Positions 25,908-35,723 of a stretch of 64,000 bases of DNA are shown piece after piece. The position numbers and the translations under genes were made by a program. Origin of the DNA: Nitratidesulfovibrio termitidis HI1. Lineage in GTDB: Bacteria > Desulfobacterota > Desulfovibrionia > Desulfovibrionales > Desulfovibrionaceae. Location of the stretch: contig NZ_KI632512.1 in NCBI RefSeq assembly GCF_000504305.1, forward strand, positions 1,734,250 to 1,798,249, given 5' to 3'. Positions within the stretch are counted from its first letter, which is position 1. Every line of letters starts with the position of its first letter. Below the pieces are notes generated by a model that saw nothing but the letters and a program-made list of their open reading frames with translations, was not told where the DNA came from and ran no database searches.

Positions 25908-28334
25908 TCAGCCCTGCACGATTTCGCGCAGGCGCGCCGCCAGCGCGCCAAGGTCGTTGATGGCCCGCGCCGCCTCTTCCATGCGCCGGGCTGTATCGTC
26001 GGACAGGCCGCTGACCTGGCTCACGCTGCGGGTTATCTCCTCGCTGGCGGCGGACTGTTCCTCCGCCGCCGTGGCGATGGAGGTGACCTGGGCCGAGGTG
26101 TCGTTGACCAGGGCCACGATCTCGCGCAGCGCCTCGCCCGAGCGGCCCGCCAGCGTCGTGGCGTTGTCCACGGCGCCGGCCACCTCTTCCATGCTGGCGA
26201 TGTTGCGCGCGGCCCCGGACTGGATGGTTTCTATGGACCGGCGCACTTCCTGCGTGGCGTTCATGGTCTTTTCGGCCAGCTTGCGTACCTCGTCGGCCAC
26301 CACGGCAAAGCCGCGCCCGGCATCGCCCGCGCGGGCCGCCTCGATGGCGGCGTTCAGTGCCAGCAGGTTGGTCTGGTCGGCAATGTCGCTGATCACGTTC
26401 ATGATCTGGCCGATGGATTCCGCCTGCCGCCCCAGTTCGCCCAGATTGCCGCGCAGCACCCCGGTAAGGTTGCTGACCTGGCCGATGGCGGCCACCGCGT
26501 CATCCACCACCTGCGCGCCCTCACGGGCACGGGCCTGGCCGCTGTCGGCCTGGCGCGAGGCGTTGGCGGCGCTGCGCGCCACCTCCATGATGGTGGCGTT
26601 CATCTGTTCGATGGCCGTCACCGATTCGGTGATCAGCCCGCGCTGGTTCTCGGTGCCGCGCATCACGCCCTCGGTCTGGCTCTCGATGGACCCGGTGGCG
26701 TCGGCCACCTGCCCGGCCACGGTGACCAGTTCGGCGTTGACCTTTTCCATGCGTGCCATGTGGGCATGCAGGTCGCGTTCCTTCATCACCAGTTCGCTCA
26801 CGTCGCTGGCCACTTCAAGGTACCCGGCCTTGTTGCCGTGGCAGTCGCGCACGATGTCGCCGTAGGGGCGCACGTAGCGGGTCTGCCCAAGGATGTTCAG
26901 TTCCACGATGCCCGCCTCGAACCGGCCACCAAGCTGCATGGCCTGGTTGATCGGGCACTGGGAGGTGCCGCAGATGGAGGCGTTGAAAATGGAACTGCAC
27001 TTGCGTCCGCGCACCTTCTCGCCGTCGTCCAACCCGGCGATACGGGCCACGGCCGTGTTGGCGAGAATGATGTTGTAGTCGTCGTCCACGGCAAACACCG
27101 GGTCGGGGATGGCGTTGACCACGTTCTTGTAGCCTTCCACCGAGCACAGGATGTCCTCGATCTTGCCCATCAGCCGGTTGAACCACCGGGCCAGCTGGCT
27201 GATTTCGTCGCGACCGGCATCGTTCAGGCGGTCGTTGAGGTTGGCGCGATCCTCGGTGATGTCGCGGATCAGGGCCACCACGCGCGACACCGGCGAGGTG
27301 ACGAAGCGCGACACCAGCACCGAGAACACCACGCCCGGCACCACCAGCAGCGCCAGCAGCGCCGCCAGCATGATGCCGGAGAAGCGTTCGAAGATGGCCG
27401 TGGCCCCGCTGATGTTCGATGTGTGCACGAACACGCCCACCTGCTCGCCCCGGTAATCCTTGACCGGGAAGGCAACCAGCGCCGTATCGCCGCCCTCCGT
27501 GGTGCTCAGCCCCTGCTTGCCCGCCAGCAGCAGTTGCGGGGTGACCAGCGCGGCGGCAGGTATCTGCGGGTTACCTGCGGCAAAGATGAAATCGTTGCCC
27601 ACGCGCGGGTGCTTTGCGGGGTCGCTCATGCCCTGGGCCAGCGACCCCAGCGAGGCGTTCATGTACAGCAGCACGTCCTCGCCCTCGGCGCTGGAAGCGA
27701 TCTTGAGCAGCGGCGCGAACTCGATGAGCACTTCCACCGAGCCGATCTGCTTGCCGTCCGCGCCCTTTACCGGCGAAACGCCGCGGATGTCGAAGCCGCC
27801 GCGCCCCACTTCTATGCCCTTCATGGGCTGGCCGGTGCGGTTCACGTCCACCACGGTCTTGCGGAAGGTGGAAATGTCGTCGGAAACGTCGATTTCCTGC
27901 CCGTCGCGCTTGATCTGCTTCTTGTTCCACAGCCGCACCAGGCTGCGCCCGTTGGGCAGATGGAAATGCAGCTTGAACTTGCGCCCGGTCACCGCCGTGA
28001 ACGAGGCCATGTGCGCGGCAAGATCGCGTCGCAGGGCTTCGCGGGCCTGCTGCGCCATGGGGTCCTTTTCATCGTCTATCTTGCCGGAAAGGGCCGTGGC
28101 GTAAGCCGCCTGCACTTCCGGCAATTGCGAAAACAGCGCGGCCTGTTCCAGGGCCTGCGCCGCCAGCAGTTCCACCGACTGGTTCACCTCGTTGGCCTTG
28201 GCCCGCGCCATCTGGCGCAGGAAGACGCCCTTCAGGTCCGTCAGTTCGCCAGCCAGGAACCAGTATGCGCCGCCGCCCAGCAGCAGAACGGACAGCGCGA
28301 AGGGGAGAAAGAGTTTTTGCCGAATGCCCATCAT
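25908..28334 (-). CDS. Methyl-accepting chemotaxis protein with double-Cache-like sensor and PAS
   Basis: 808 residues. TM1 is at about 8-28. A ~290-residue periplasmic sensor (Cache-like, with [22 protein letters not shown]) is followed by TM2 at about 315-340 and HAMP ([18 protein letters not shown]). Next is a PAS domain ([21 protein letters not shown]) with a Cys-rich insert [16 protein letters not shown]. The MCP signalling tip is canonical: [20 protein letters not shown] and [16 protein letters not shown]. It relays ligand information to CheA/CheW and flagella. The Cys cluster in the PAS could hold a metal or act as a redox switch (inference). A flagellar-sigma promoter candidate lies upstream and a terminator downstream, so it is monocistronic. 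Confidence 0.95.
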   Translation of the reverse strand: MMGIRQKLFLPFALSVLLLGGGAYWFLAGELTDLKGVFLRQMARAKANEVNQSVELLAAQALEQAALFSQLPEVQAAYATALSGKIDDEKDPMAQQAREALRRDLAAHMASFTAVTGRKFKLHFHLPNGRSLVRLWNKKQIKRDGQEIDVSDDISTFRKTVVDVNRTGQPMKGIEVGRGGFDIRGVSPVKGADGKQIGSVEVLIEFAPLLKIASSAEGEDVLLYMNASLGSLAQGMSDPAKHPRVGNDFIFAAGNPQIPAAALVTPQLLLAGKQGLSTTEGGDTALVAFPVKDYRGEQVGVFVHTSNISGATAIFERFSGIMLAALLALLVVPGVVFSVLVSRFVTSPVSRVVALIRDITEDRANLNDRLNDAGRDEISQLARWFNRLMGKIEDILCSVEGYKNVVNAIPDPVFAVDDDYNIILANTAVARIAGLDDGEKVRGRKCSSIFNASICGTSQCPINQAMQLGGRFEAGIVELNILGQTRYVRPYGDIVRDCHGNKAGYLEVASDVSELVMKERDLHAHMARMEKVNAELVTVAGQVADATGSIESQTEGVMRGTENQRGLITESVTAIEQMNATIMEVARSAANASRQADSGQARAREGAQVVDDAVAAIGQVSNLTGVLRGNLGELGRQAESIGQIMNVISDIADQTNLLALNAAIEAARAGDAGRGFAVVADEVRKLAEKTMNATQEVRRSIETIQSGAARNIASMEEVAGAVDNATTLAGRSGEALREIVALVNDTSAQVTSIATAAEEQSAASEEITRSVSQVSGLSDDTARRMEEAARAINDLGALAARLREIVQG

Positions 28335-28400
28335 GACCCCCGTCTGGGTGATTCCGCACGCACCCCCGTGCGCACGGTAGAACTTATGATCCTACCTGCC

Positions 28401-28427
28401 ATATCGGAAAAAACAACAGGACGATTA
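28401..28427 (-). promoter_or_regulatory. Flagellar sigma28-type promoter candidate
   Basis: In the minus direction TAATCGTC, 11 bases, then TCCGATAT, resembling TAAAGTTT-N11-GCCGATAA. It lies about 65 bp before the chemoreceptor start in an AT-rich patch. The -35 block is weak. Confidence 0.35.
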
Positions 28428-29041
28428 GATCGTGAAAATAAGAACTATCATCCCGAAGCAGGCCGAACCGGTCCGGACCGCCGGACACCATGCGGCATCA
28501 ACGAGTTCCTCCGCACCGTTGCAGCAAGTCTGCCACCTTGATGGCAGCGCGTCCATGGCATGAGCGGGTGTTATAGTTTGTGCAACGGTGCGCGCCACGA
28601 CGCCGCACACCATCTCGCCCCCTGTACCAAGCGTTGCCGTGCGCGGTGGCACTGGCACGGCCGACGTGCACTCCATGGGTGTGCACCGCCGCCCGGACAA
28701 GAGAGTGCAGACGCAACGCGATGTCCCAGGCCACGAATGGCGCCTGCCGCTGGGCATGTTCGGCATGCGGGCGGGCGAGGTTGCCCGGGCTGACGCGAAC
28801 CGGGTCGGCGTGACGCGGCAGCCGCCCGCCAGATGGCGAGCGTGACGACAGCGCATCCGGGAAGGGAACGGCGAAGGAGCCGGGTCAACGGATACACGGC
28901 TGGGATACACGACTGGGGAGACGAGACTGGAAAGCAACACCTGTGACAAAGCGGCTGGGGCGAAACGACCGTTCCAACCCGCTTGCCCCGTCAGATTGGG
29001 GCAAGGCAGGACAGAACGGGACAGGGCAGACACGTCCTGGC

Positions 29042-29129
29042 GGGTCCAGGCTGGTCCAGGCTGGCCCGGCCCGATCCGGTCTGGCCCGATCCGGTCTGGC
29101 CCGATCCGATCCGATCCGGACAGGCCGGG
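29042..29129. repeat. GC-rich tandem repeat next to a gene end
   Basis: Units GGTCCAGGCT (twice), then GGCCCGATCCGGTCT (twice), then GATCC steps, ending at the stop of the Cys-rich protein at 29131. It looks like slippage-generated satellite sequence. Confidence 0.65.
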
Positions 29130-29130
29130 C

Positions 29131-29379
29131 TCAATCCTGCCGAAAATGGGTATCGTAGTCCGGGGCCAGACAGTCCAGCGTGCCGCCCATCATGGCCCGG
29201 AACTTTTCCTGCGGCGGCACCTGGGGCGCGTCTGGGTGCTGGCATTCGGCCTGTCCCAGACTCATGCGGCGCGCCTCGTCCAGGCTGCGGTATTCCATCA
29301 CCCCGCAGAAGACGCATTTCAGATGCGTGGCCCGGCGGGTGCAGTTGCAGTCGATCTTGGCGAACTGATGCTTGCGCAT
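29131..29379 (-). CDS. Small Cys-rich protein in kinase/regulator operon
   Basis: 82 residues: MRKHQFAKIDCNCTRRATH then LKCVFCGVMEYRSL, with later single Cys residues. The CxC and CxxC pairs suggest a metal-binding or thiol function. I do not recognise the family. The start codon overlaps the stop of the upstream response regulator (TGATG), so it is translationally coupled to the two-component pair and is probably part of its output or sensing. It is too short and basic for a typical ferredoxin. Confidence 0.75.
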   Translation of the reverse strand: MRKHQFAKIDCNCTRRATHLKCVFCGVMEYRSLDEARRMSLGQAECQHPDAPQVPPQEKFRAMMGGTLDCLAPDYDTHFRQD

Positions 29380-30605
29380 CACACCCCCCGGCGCCCGGCC
29401 ATGTCCGCCCGCGCGGCACACCCTTCGGAAGCGGAGAGGCATCCTTCGCCATCGCGGCGCAGCACCAGCACCGCGCCGATGACCGTGCCGTCCGGTGCGC
29501 GGTAGGGCGAAACGCTGCAGGTGCACGCCTGTCCGCCGGGCAGCAGGCGCACGGGGCCGGACTGGTGCCCGCCTTCTCGCAGGAAGCGGTCGAGGGGCGT
29601 GGGGCCGCCGTCTTCGGACACGCAATCCGGGCAGCGCACCATGACGGCGCCGTCTACCTGCTCCGCCGTATCCGCCGGAATCGCCGCATCCACATGCCCC
29701 GGTCCGCACATCTGCCGCACCCACGAGGCGTTGGCCATGATCACGTTGCGCTCCAGGTCCAGCAGCACCACATGGTCGGGCATGGCGTCGATGGTGCTGC
29801 GCAGGATGCCGAGGGTGGTGCGCCAACGCTGCTCCGCCTCGATGCGGGCGGTGACGTCGACCACGATGCCCTCGTAGTGCCGCAGTTCGCCCGCCCAGTC
29901 GTGCACGGCGGTGCAATGCTCCGACACCCACAGCAGATCCCCGTCGCGCCCGTACACCTGCGAGACGAAACCCGTCACCGTGCCTTCGGCGCGCAGGCGG
30001 GCCAGCAGTTCCTGCCGCCGGCCCGGGGCCTCGTAGATCTGCGCGTCCATGGAGCGCACGCCCGAAACCAGCTCGCCCGGCCCGGACCAGCCCAGCATTT
30101 CGGCAAAGGCGCGGTTGGACACCAGGTACCGCCCTTCCGGGTCGGCCATGTAGATGCCCACCACGGCGTTGTCGAAGATGGAACGGTAGCGCTGCTCGCT
30201 GTCGCGCAACCGGGCATGCAGGCGGGTGTGATGGCGCACGATGCGCAGGTTCATGCGCAGGGCGTCGCCGGTGACCGGCTTGGACATGAAGCCAAGCGCG
30301 CCGCTGCCCGCCACCTGTTCCATGAGCTCGTGGTCCGTGGCCTCGGTGGCGCCGGTGACCAGAATGACCGGAATGTCGAAGTCGGCGGTGATGGCGCGGG
30401 TGGCCTCCACGCCGTTCATGTCTCCGGCCAGCCAGATGTCCATGAGCACGGCGTCGGGCCGTTCGTCGCGGGCCAGACGCACGGCCTCCTCGCCCATGGC
30501 GGCGGGGCCGATCACCACGTGTCCCTCGCGGACCAGCAGCCCGCACAGCAGGGCCGCTCCGACGGCATCGTCCTCAGCGACCAGCACGCGCAACGGCTGC
30601 GTCAT
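29379..30605 (-). CDS. Response regulator with two PAS domains and no DNA-binding domain
   Basis: 408 residues. The receiver domain (LRVLVAEDDAVGAALL; phosphoacceptor Asp in AVLMDIWLAGDMNG; conserved Lys in GFMSKPV) is followed by PAS-1 (IFDNAVVGIYMADPEGRYLVSN) with a PAC segment. PAS-2 follows (AMPDHVVLLDLERNVIMANASW) with a CPDC pair. No HTH, GGDEF or kinase domain is present, so output is probably by protein contact. The ATG at 30605 has GGGGGAG just upstream and lies inside the end of the kinase gene (32-bp overlap). The next gene, a Cys-rich protein, overlaps its stop. Confidence 0.9.
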   Translation of the reverse strand: MTQPLRVLVAEDDAVGAALLCGLLVREGHVVIGPAAMGEEAVRLARDERPDAVLMDIWLAGDMNGVEATRAITADFDIPVILVTGATEATDHELMEQVAGSGALGFMSKPVTGDALRMNLRIVRHHTRLHARLRDSEQRYRSIFDNAVVGIYMADPEGRYLVSNRAFAEMLGWSGPGELVSGVRSMDAQIYEAPGRRQELLARLRAEGTVTGFVSQVYGRDGDLLWVSEHCTAVHDWAGELRHYEGIVVDVTARIEAEQRWRTTLGILRSTIDAMPDHVVLLDLERNVIMANASWVRQMCGPGHVDAAIPADTAEQVDGAVMVRCPDCVSEDGGPTPLDRFLREGGHQSGPVRLLPGGQACTCSVSPYRAPDGTVIGAVLVLRRDGEGCLSASEGCAARADMAGRRGV

Positions 30606-31926
30606 CGCTCCCCCATGCGGTTGCGTCGCGCCCGCGCGCTTCGCTGTTGTCGTTCCACAACGGCCCCTCGCCGGGGGCTTGCCCCTGCTCGCGCGCCCAT
30701 GTGGGCGCACGGTTCGGAGCGCCGGCGCGGATGTCGCCGGGCCCTGCACACGCGCCGGGCGCATCGGGAACATCTGTTACCGTGCCGTTGAAGGCGTTGC
30801 GCGGCAGGCGGACCCGGAATTCCGTCCAGCCCGACGGCGAGGTTTCAAAGCCCACCCGCCCCTTCAGGTAGTTCTGCGTCAGCAGGCGGATGCTGTAGGT
30901 GCCAAGCCCGCGCCCCGCCCCCTTGGTGGAAAACGAACGTTGAAATATCTGGCGCTGCACGTCGGGCCGGATGTAGCCGGGGTTGCGCACCCGAAAGGTG
31001 ACGCACTCGCCGTCGCAATCACAGGCAAGCAGCACCTCGCCCTGCTCGGGGGTGGCTTCCAGGGCGTTCTTGACCAGGTTGCCCAGCACCCGGCCCAGCA
31101 GCGTGGAATCCGTGACCATGGCCGTGTCCGCGGCACAGGACAACACGGTAAGGGCACGGCCCCGCGCGGTGTCGTGCCCGGTGTACAGGTTGGCCACGTC
31201 GCGCAGCAGTTCCACCCCGTCCACCGGGTGCGGGTCCACCGGCAACTCGTCGGTCTCGGCGGCCAGCAGCAGTTTCTGGGTGACGATCTCTTCCACCAGC
31301 GCGTTGGAAAAGCGGTGCAGCAGCATGGTGTCGCCGCGCAGGTCCAGGGGCACTTCTTCCAGGATCATCTGGGCCAGGTTGCGCAACCCGCCCGCCGTGT
31401 TCAGGATGTCGTGGAAAAAGATGCGTTCCAGCGCGCGACGCCGCTTTTCGTGGCTGATGTCGTTGATCGCGAAGATGACGAACCGCTCGCCGTCCCGCTC
31501 GAACGGGGTGGCGCAGACCTTCAGGTCGTAGGCCAGCACGTCGTCGCCCTTGCGCTGGGTGATGCGGCATTCCTCCACCCGGCGCTCGTCGCCCAGGGCG
31601 CACAGCACCGCCTTTACCGCGCCACACTCGCGGCACCCGTCCGCCGTGCCGCAACCGCCGGGGCCTTCGCAGGCGTTCTCGCAGTGGAACAGCTCGCCGG
31701 GGCGCAGCCCCAGCAGGTTGGCGCCGTCGGACAGGGACAGCAGTTCCAGCAGGTTGCGGTTGACGAAAACGATCTGGCGGTGCCGGTTCAGGATCAGCAC
31801 GATGTCCGTCACCGAATCGAGCAGGCTGACCAGGGTGGGGTCGCGGAACAGCCCGGCCTGGCGCAGCAGGTCGGCGTCGGGTGAACGCTCTGCGGGGGCG
31901 TGGAACGTGGGCAGGGGCGGGGTCAT
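30574..31926 (-). CDS. Cytoplasmic PAS sensor histidine kinase with Cys-rich sensor
   Basis: 450 residues with no membrane segment. The PAS domain (SLLDSVTDIVLILNRHRQIV) carries a Cys cluster CENACEGPGGCGTADGCREC, suggesting Fe-S, zinc or thiol redox sensing. The H-box is atypical (ERIFFHDILNTAGGLRNL), and the HATPase has LGNLVKNALEAT (N box) and STKGAGRGLGTYSIRLL (G box). The start at 31926 follows AGGACGACGC; upstream reading frame is GC-rich noise. It overlaps the response regulator start, so kinase, regulator and Cys-rich protein form one unit. Confidence 0.9.
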   Translation of the reverse strand: MTPPLPTFHAPAERSPDADLLRQAGLFRDPTLVSLLDSVTDIVLILNRHRQIVFVNRNLLELLSLSDGANLLGLRPGELFHCENACEGPGGCGTADGCRECGAVKAVLCALGDERRVEECRITQRKGDDVLAYDLKVCATPFERDGERFVIFAINDISHEKRRRALERIFFHDILNTAGGLRNLAQMILEEVPLDLRGDTMLLHRFSNALVEEIVTQKLLLAAETDELPVDPHPVDGVELLRDVANLYTGHDTARGRALTVLSCAADTAMVTDSTLLGRVLGNLVKNALEATPEQGEVLLACDCDGECVTFRVRNPGYIRPDVQRQIFQRSFSTKGAGRGLGTYSIRLLTQNYLKGRVGFETSPSGWTEFRVRLPRNAFNGTVTDVPDAPGACAGPGDIRAGAPNRAPTWAREQGQAPGEGPLWNDNSEARGRDATAWGSDDAAVARAGR

Positions 31927-32281
31927 GCGTCGTCCTGTGGGCGTTCGGGGTGGCGCCGGGGGCGGGCGAGATGGCGCGCGGGGGGTCCGGACATGATCGA
32001 GGAGCGAGGCCAGGCGAGGCTTGCTGGCCGTGCGCGGGCCGGAAGCACCGTGAGAGCCTACCCCAGGTCCATGATATTTCCAAGTCGGCAGGCAGGACTG
32101 GCGGCGGCAGGAAACGGAGCAAGCCCGCGCGCGACCGGATGCGAGCCCGACTGAAGGATGCTGCCCCCCGGACAACGCAAAGGGCCGCCCAAGGGCGGCC
32201 CGGATACGGCAAACAGTTCTGACTCGCCTTTCGCAAAAAACGGAGACCGATAAGGGGGGGAGGGGGAGGCCGCAAGGCCAG
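31927..32281. other. Intergenic region, thiD terminator only
   Basis: 355 bp between the PAS kinase start and thiD stop. It contains the hairpin at 32178-32201 and no other recognised feature. Confidence 0.4.
32178..32201 (-). terminator. Terminator of thiD
   Basis: GGGCCGCCC and GGGCGGCCC form a 9-bp perfect stem, followed by TTTGCG in the minus direction. It is about 80 bp past the thiD stop. Confidence 0.6.
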
Positions 32282-33127
32282 CTAGAACTCGCGCAGGGTC
32301 AGCGGCGCGGCATGGTTGGGCGGGCCGAAGCCCCGGCCCGGGGTGTAGCTTTCGCGCAGGCACAGGTTCAGGTAGCGCTGGGCGCGCTGCACGGCGGGCA
32401 ACAGTTCCATGCCGAGGCCGAGGCAGGTGGCGATGGCGGCGGACAGGGTGCAGCCGGTGCCATGGTTGTTGGGGGTATCCACGCGCGGCTGCGAAAGCGC
32501 GACGATGTCCGGCTGACCATCCGCGCCACCGGGCAGGCCCAGCCAGTCGATCAGGTCGCCGCTGCCCTCGAAGTGGCCGCCCTTCAGCAGCACGGCCTTC
32601 GGCCCCATGTCCAGGATACGGCGCACCGCCTCGCGGGCGTCGCTTTCCGTGGCGATGTCCATGCCCGCCAGCATTTCCGCCTCGGGCCGGTTGGGGGTCA
32701 GCAGATCGGCCAGGGGCAGGATGCGGCGCACCAGGGCTTGCACGGCGTCCTCGCGCAGCAGGCGGTGCCCGCTCTGGCTCACGGACACCGGGTCCACCAC
32801 CAACGGAAAGTTCTTGCGGGCGTCCAGCACGTCGGCCACGGCCTCGATGATGGGCGCGGAGAACAGCATGCCCGTCTTGGCCCCGGCCACGGGAAAGCCG
32901 TCCAGCACGGTGGACAGTTGCAGGGCCACGAACTCCGCGTCCGGGGCGTGGATGCCGGTAACGCCAAGGCCGTTCTGCGCCGTGAGCGCGGTGATGACGC
33001 TCATGCCGAAACCGCCGAGGGCGGTCATGGCCTTGATGTCAGCCTGGATGCCCGCGCCGCCGCCGGAATCGGACCCGGCGATGGTCAGGATGCAGGGGGG
33101 CGTGGCGTGTTGTGCGTGTACGGTCAT
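32282..33127 (-). CDS. thiD: Hydroxymethylpyrimidine/phosphomethylpyrimidine kinase
   Basis: 281 residues. It phosphorylates HMP and HMP-phosphate in thiamine biosynthesis and may salvage pyridoxal-type substrates. Visible motifs: [20 protein letters not shown] at the start, [45 protein letters not shown] and the ATP/anion-hole [13 protein letters not shown]. The start at 33127 follows GAGGAA. No TPP riboswitch is seen upstream; instead repeat copy C lies between thiD and proB. A terminator follows, so thiD may be read with proB or alone. Confidence 0.95.
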   Translation of the reverse strand: MTVHAQHATPPCILTIAGSDSGGGAGIQADIKAMTALGGFGMSVITALTAQNGLGVTGIHAPDAEFVALQLSTVLDGFPVAGAKTGMLFSAPIIEAVADVLDARKNFPLVVDPVSVSQSGHRLLREDAVQALVRRILPLADLLTPNRPEAEMLAGMDIATESDAREAVRRILDMGPKAVLLKGGHFEGSGDLIDWLGLPGGADGQPDIVALSQPRVDTPNNHGTGCTLSAAIATCLGLGMELLPAVQRAQRYLNLCLRESYTPGRGFGPPNHAAPLTLREF

Positions 33128-33244
33128 GCGGGGTTCCTCGTCGACAGGGCGAACAAACCGAAACATACCGTTATTCCGGGATAAAGTTCACGCCTTACAA
33201 TGCATTTGCTGTTAATGTACCCGGCGCTGGCTTCACACTACAAC

Positions 33245-33382
33245 GGGCTGTGCCCAAATTAGGATTTTTGTTCGTTGGCGAGGAAAACGAGCCGGCCATG
33301 AGGGAGTATACTCTTATCGTATTCGACCGACATGGCAGGCAAAGTTTGACGAAGCCAACGGGCAAAAGGACAATTTGGGCCC
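33245..33382. repeat. MITE-like palindromic repeat, copy C
   Basis: Nearly identical to copy A across its core (about seven substitutions in roughly 125 bp), including the GAGTATACTC centre. The left end is GGGCTGTGCCCAAATT (33245-33260). The right end is shortened (AATTTGGGCCC) and abuts the TAG stop of proB. Confidence 0.8.
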
Positions 33383-34569
33383 TACACCACGGCGTCCAGC
33401 AGCAAGTTATCGCGATGGATAACTTCCGGATAATGCGCGTCGCCCAGGATGGCCGCCACCTCGTGGCGCTTGTGCCCCATGATGCGCCGCAGTTCCGCCG
33501 CAGCATAGTTGGAAAGCCCCACCCCGATGACGGTGCCGTCCTGCGCGGCCACGCGCACCAGCGCGCCGGAGCCGAAGCCCCCTTCCACGCCGCACACCCC
33601 GCCGGGCAACAGACTTTTGCCGCCCTGCAGCAGGGCGCGGGCAGCGCCCTCGTCCACGGTGACGGTGCCGGCCGGGTCCGACTGGTAGGCCAGCCAGTAC
33701 TTGCGGCGCGAAACGGTGCGGGCGTCCGCGCGCACCCAGGTGCCGATGGCTTCGCCCGCGAAGGCGCGGGCCAGCACGTCGGGTTCGCGCCCCGGCACGA
33801 TGAGCGTGGGCACGCCGATCTGCGCGGCGCGCCGCGCGGACAACAGCTTGGAGTACATGCCCCCGGTGCCCACGGACGTCTTGCCGCCGCACAGTCCGTC
33901 CAGGTCCAGCCCGTGCACGTCGTCGATGCAGTCCATGACGCAGGCGTCCGGGTTGTCCTGGGGGTTTTCGGCAAACACGCCGCCCGCCGAGGTCAGGTTC
34001 ACGAACAGGTCGGCTTCCACGATGTTCAGCAACAGGCTGGCCAGGCAGTCGTTGTCGCCGAACTTCAGGTCGTGCACGGCCACGGTGTCGTTCTCGTTGA
34101 CCACGGGGATGGCCCCCCAGTCGAGCAGCGCGGCAAAGGTGTTGCGGGCGTTCAGAAAGCGGTTGCGGCTCTTCAGGTCGTCGCGGGTCAGCAGCACCTG
34201 CGCCGATATGCGCCCGCGCCGGGCAAAGGCTTCATCATAATGATGCATCAGGCGGCTCTGCCCGATGGCCGATGCCGCCTGACGGTGGGGCATGCCCGCG
34301 ATCTCGCAGCAGCTGCGCAGCACGCCGCGCCCAGCCGCCACCGCGCCGGAAGACACCAGCACCACGCGCCGTCCGCCTTCCTGCACGGCGGAAAGCTGGT
34401 CCGCCAGCGATTCCACCATGGCCAGGTCCAGCCCTTCGCCGGTGGTCAGCACCGCGCTGCCCACCTTGACCACGACGCAACGCGCCTCCGCCAGCGCCCT
34501 GCGCCGTTCGGATTGCCAGTCGCCCGCCGTATCCGCCTGATCCCGCCTTGTCTCGTTCCGTCCGGACAT
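33382..34569 (-). CDS. proB: Glutamate 5-kinase with PUA domain
   Basis: 395 residues. First step of proline synthesis: ATP-dependent phosphorylation of glutamate. The amino-acid-kinase domain shows VVVKVGSAVLTTGEGLD, VLVSSGAVAAGRGVL, PVVNENDTVAV, FGDNDCLASLL and VGTGGMYSKLLSARRA in order. A PUA domain occupies about 295-380 (AGTVTVDEGAARALLQGGKS). GGAG precedes the ATG at 34569. It follows obgE by 47 bp and is probably cotranscribed with rplU-rpmA-obgE. The stop TAG touches repeat copy C. Confidence 0.96.
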   Translation of the reverse strand: MSGRNETRRDQADTAGDWQSERRRALAEARCVVVKVGSAVLTTGEGLDLAMVESLADQLSAVQEGGRRVVLVSSGAVAAGRGVLRSCCEIAGMPHRQAASAIGQSRLMHHYDEAFARRGRISAQVLLTRDDLKSRNRFLNARNTFAALLDWGAIPVVNENDTVAVHDLKFGDNDCLASLLLNIVEADLFVNLTSAGGVFAENPQDNPDACVMDCIDDVHGLDLDGLCGGKTSVGTGGMYSKLLSARRAAQIGVPTLIVPGREPDVLARAFAGEAIGTWVRADARTVSRRKYWLAYQSDPAGTVTVDEGAARALLQGGKSLLPGGVCGVEGGFGSGALVRVAAQDGTVIGVGLSNYAAAELRRIMGHKRHEVAAILGDAHYPEVIHRDNLLLDAVV

Positions 34570-34616
34570 GCCGTCGCTCCGTTGGGATGCGGGTGCGCCG
34601 CCAGCTTGCGCCGGGG

Positions 34617-35723
34617 CTATTCGCGCACCCAGATCACCTCGATGTCGCTTTCTTCCTCGTCGAATTCCTCGGTCTCGCGCAGGCGCACCAGGGCTTCATG
34701 GATGTCCAGTTCGTCACGCATGCGCCACATTTCGGCCACCACGTCCTCCACCCCTTCGCCGGTCAGCGCGGACATGAAGTGCACGGTGCGGCCATCGGCC
34801 TCGGCGCGGTCGCGCAGGGCCTGCACATCTTCGGGGTCGCGCAGGTCGATCTTGTTGACCACCTGCAACTGCACGCGCTGCCCAAGGTCGGAATCGAAGC
34901 GCACCAGTTCCTCGTTGATGAGATCGAAGCCGCTCCACGGCCCTTCGGGGCTGTCCAGCGACACGTCTTCCACGCTCAGGATGTGCACCAGAAACCGGGT
35001 GCGCTCCACATGCTTCAGGAAGCGGTGGCCAAGGCCCTGCCCGGTGTGCGCCCCCTCGATGAGGCCGGGAATGTCCGCGATGACCAGTCGCTGTTCGGGG
35101 TCGGCATCGTCGATCATCACGCCCAGGTTGGGGGTCAGCGTGGTGAACGGATAGGCCGCGATCTTGGGACGGGCCGCCGACACCTTGGAGATGAACGTGG
35201 ACTTGCCCGCGTTGGGCAGGCCCAGCAGGCCCGCGTCGGCCAGGATCTTCAGCTCCAGCCGCAGCGAGCGGACCTCTCCGGCTTCGCCCTTCTGGGCAAA
35301 GCGCGGGGCGCGGTTGGTGGACGACTTGAAGTGCTCGTTGCCCTTGCCGCCGCGCCCGCCCTGCGCCACCACGAAGACGGTCTCCGGGTCGGAAAGGTCG
35401 CACAGCAGGGTTTCGCCGTCGTCGGTCACCTCGTAGATCTGGGTGCCCACGGGCAATTCCACCGTCAGGTCGTCGCCCTTGCGGCCGTAGCACTGGCTGC
35501 CCATGCCGCCCTGCCCGTTCTGCGCCTCGTAGGTGCGTTGCAGGCGGAAGTCGTAGAGCGACAACAACCGGTTGGAGGCGCGCAGAATGACGCTGCCGCC
35601 GTCGCCGCCGTCGCCCCCGTCGGGGCCGCCGCGCGGCACGAACTTTTCGCGGCGGAACGAAACGCAGCCGTTGCCGCCGTTGCCCGCGCGAACCGTAATG
35701 GTGGCTTCGTCGACGAAGCGCAT
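34617..35723 (-). CDS. obgE: Obg/CgtA GTPase
   Basis: 368 residues. Essential GTPase linked to 50S ribosome assembly and stress signalling. The Gly-rich Obg fold (GNGGNGCVSFRREKFVPRGG, GGDGGDGGSVILRA) is followed by the G domain: G1 GLPNAGKST at about 167, G3 DIPGLIEGAHTGQGLG, G4 NKID and G5-like MSALTGEG. A short acidic tail (EEFDEEESDIEVIWVRE) ends it. The ATG at 35723 fits family starts; upstream frame is spacer. The order rplU-rpmA-obgE is widely conserved, but here 478 bp separate rpmA and obgE, with a terminator in between. Confidence 0.97.
   Translation of the reverse strand: MRFVDEATITVRAGNGGNGCVSFRREKFVPRGGPDGGDGGDGGSVILRASNRLLSLYDFRLQRTYEAQNGQGGMGSQCYGRKGDDLTVELPVGTQIYEVTDDGETLLCDLSDPETVFVVAQGGRGGKGNEHFKSSTNRAPRFAQKGEAGEVRSLRLELKILADAGLLGLPNAGKSTFISKVSAARPKIAAYPFTTLTPNLGVMIDDADPEQRLVIADIPGLIEGAHTGQGLGHRFLKHVERTRFLVHILSVEDVSLDSPEGPWSGFDLINEELVRFDSDLGQRVQLQVVNKIDLRDPEDVQALRDRAEADGRTVHFMSALTGEGVEDVVAEMWRMRDELDIHEALVRLRETEEFDEEESDIEVIWVRE

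Larger units (their letters stand above)
28335..29130. other. Long intergenic region with chemoreceptor promoter and tandem repeats
   Basis: About 800 bp. The chemoreceptor-proximal part is AT-rich and carries the sigma28-like promoter. The far end has the repeat at 29042-29129. ORFs across the middle look like noise (Arg/Pro/Ser/Thr-rich, no ribosome-binding site). Confidence 0.5.

Noticed and set aside
28425-29033. 202-residue ORF upstream of the chemoreceptor
   Set aside because: Arg/Pro/Ser/Thr-rich with no domain or ribosome-binding site, and it spans promoter-like AT-rich DNA.
33112-35154. 680-residue plus-strand ORF over proB and obgE
   Set aside because: Antisense to two clear housekeeping genes with full motif sets.
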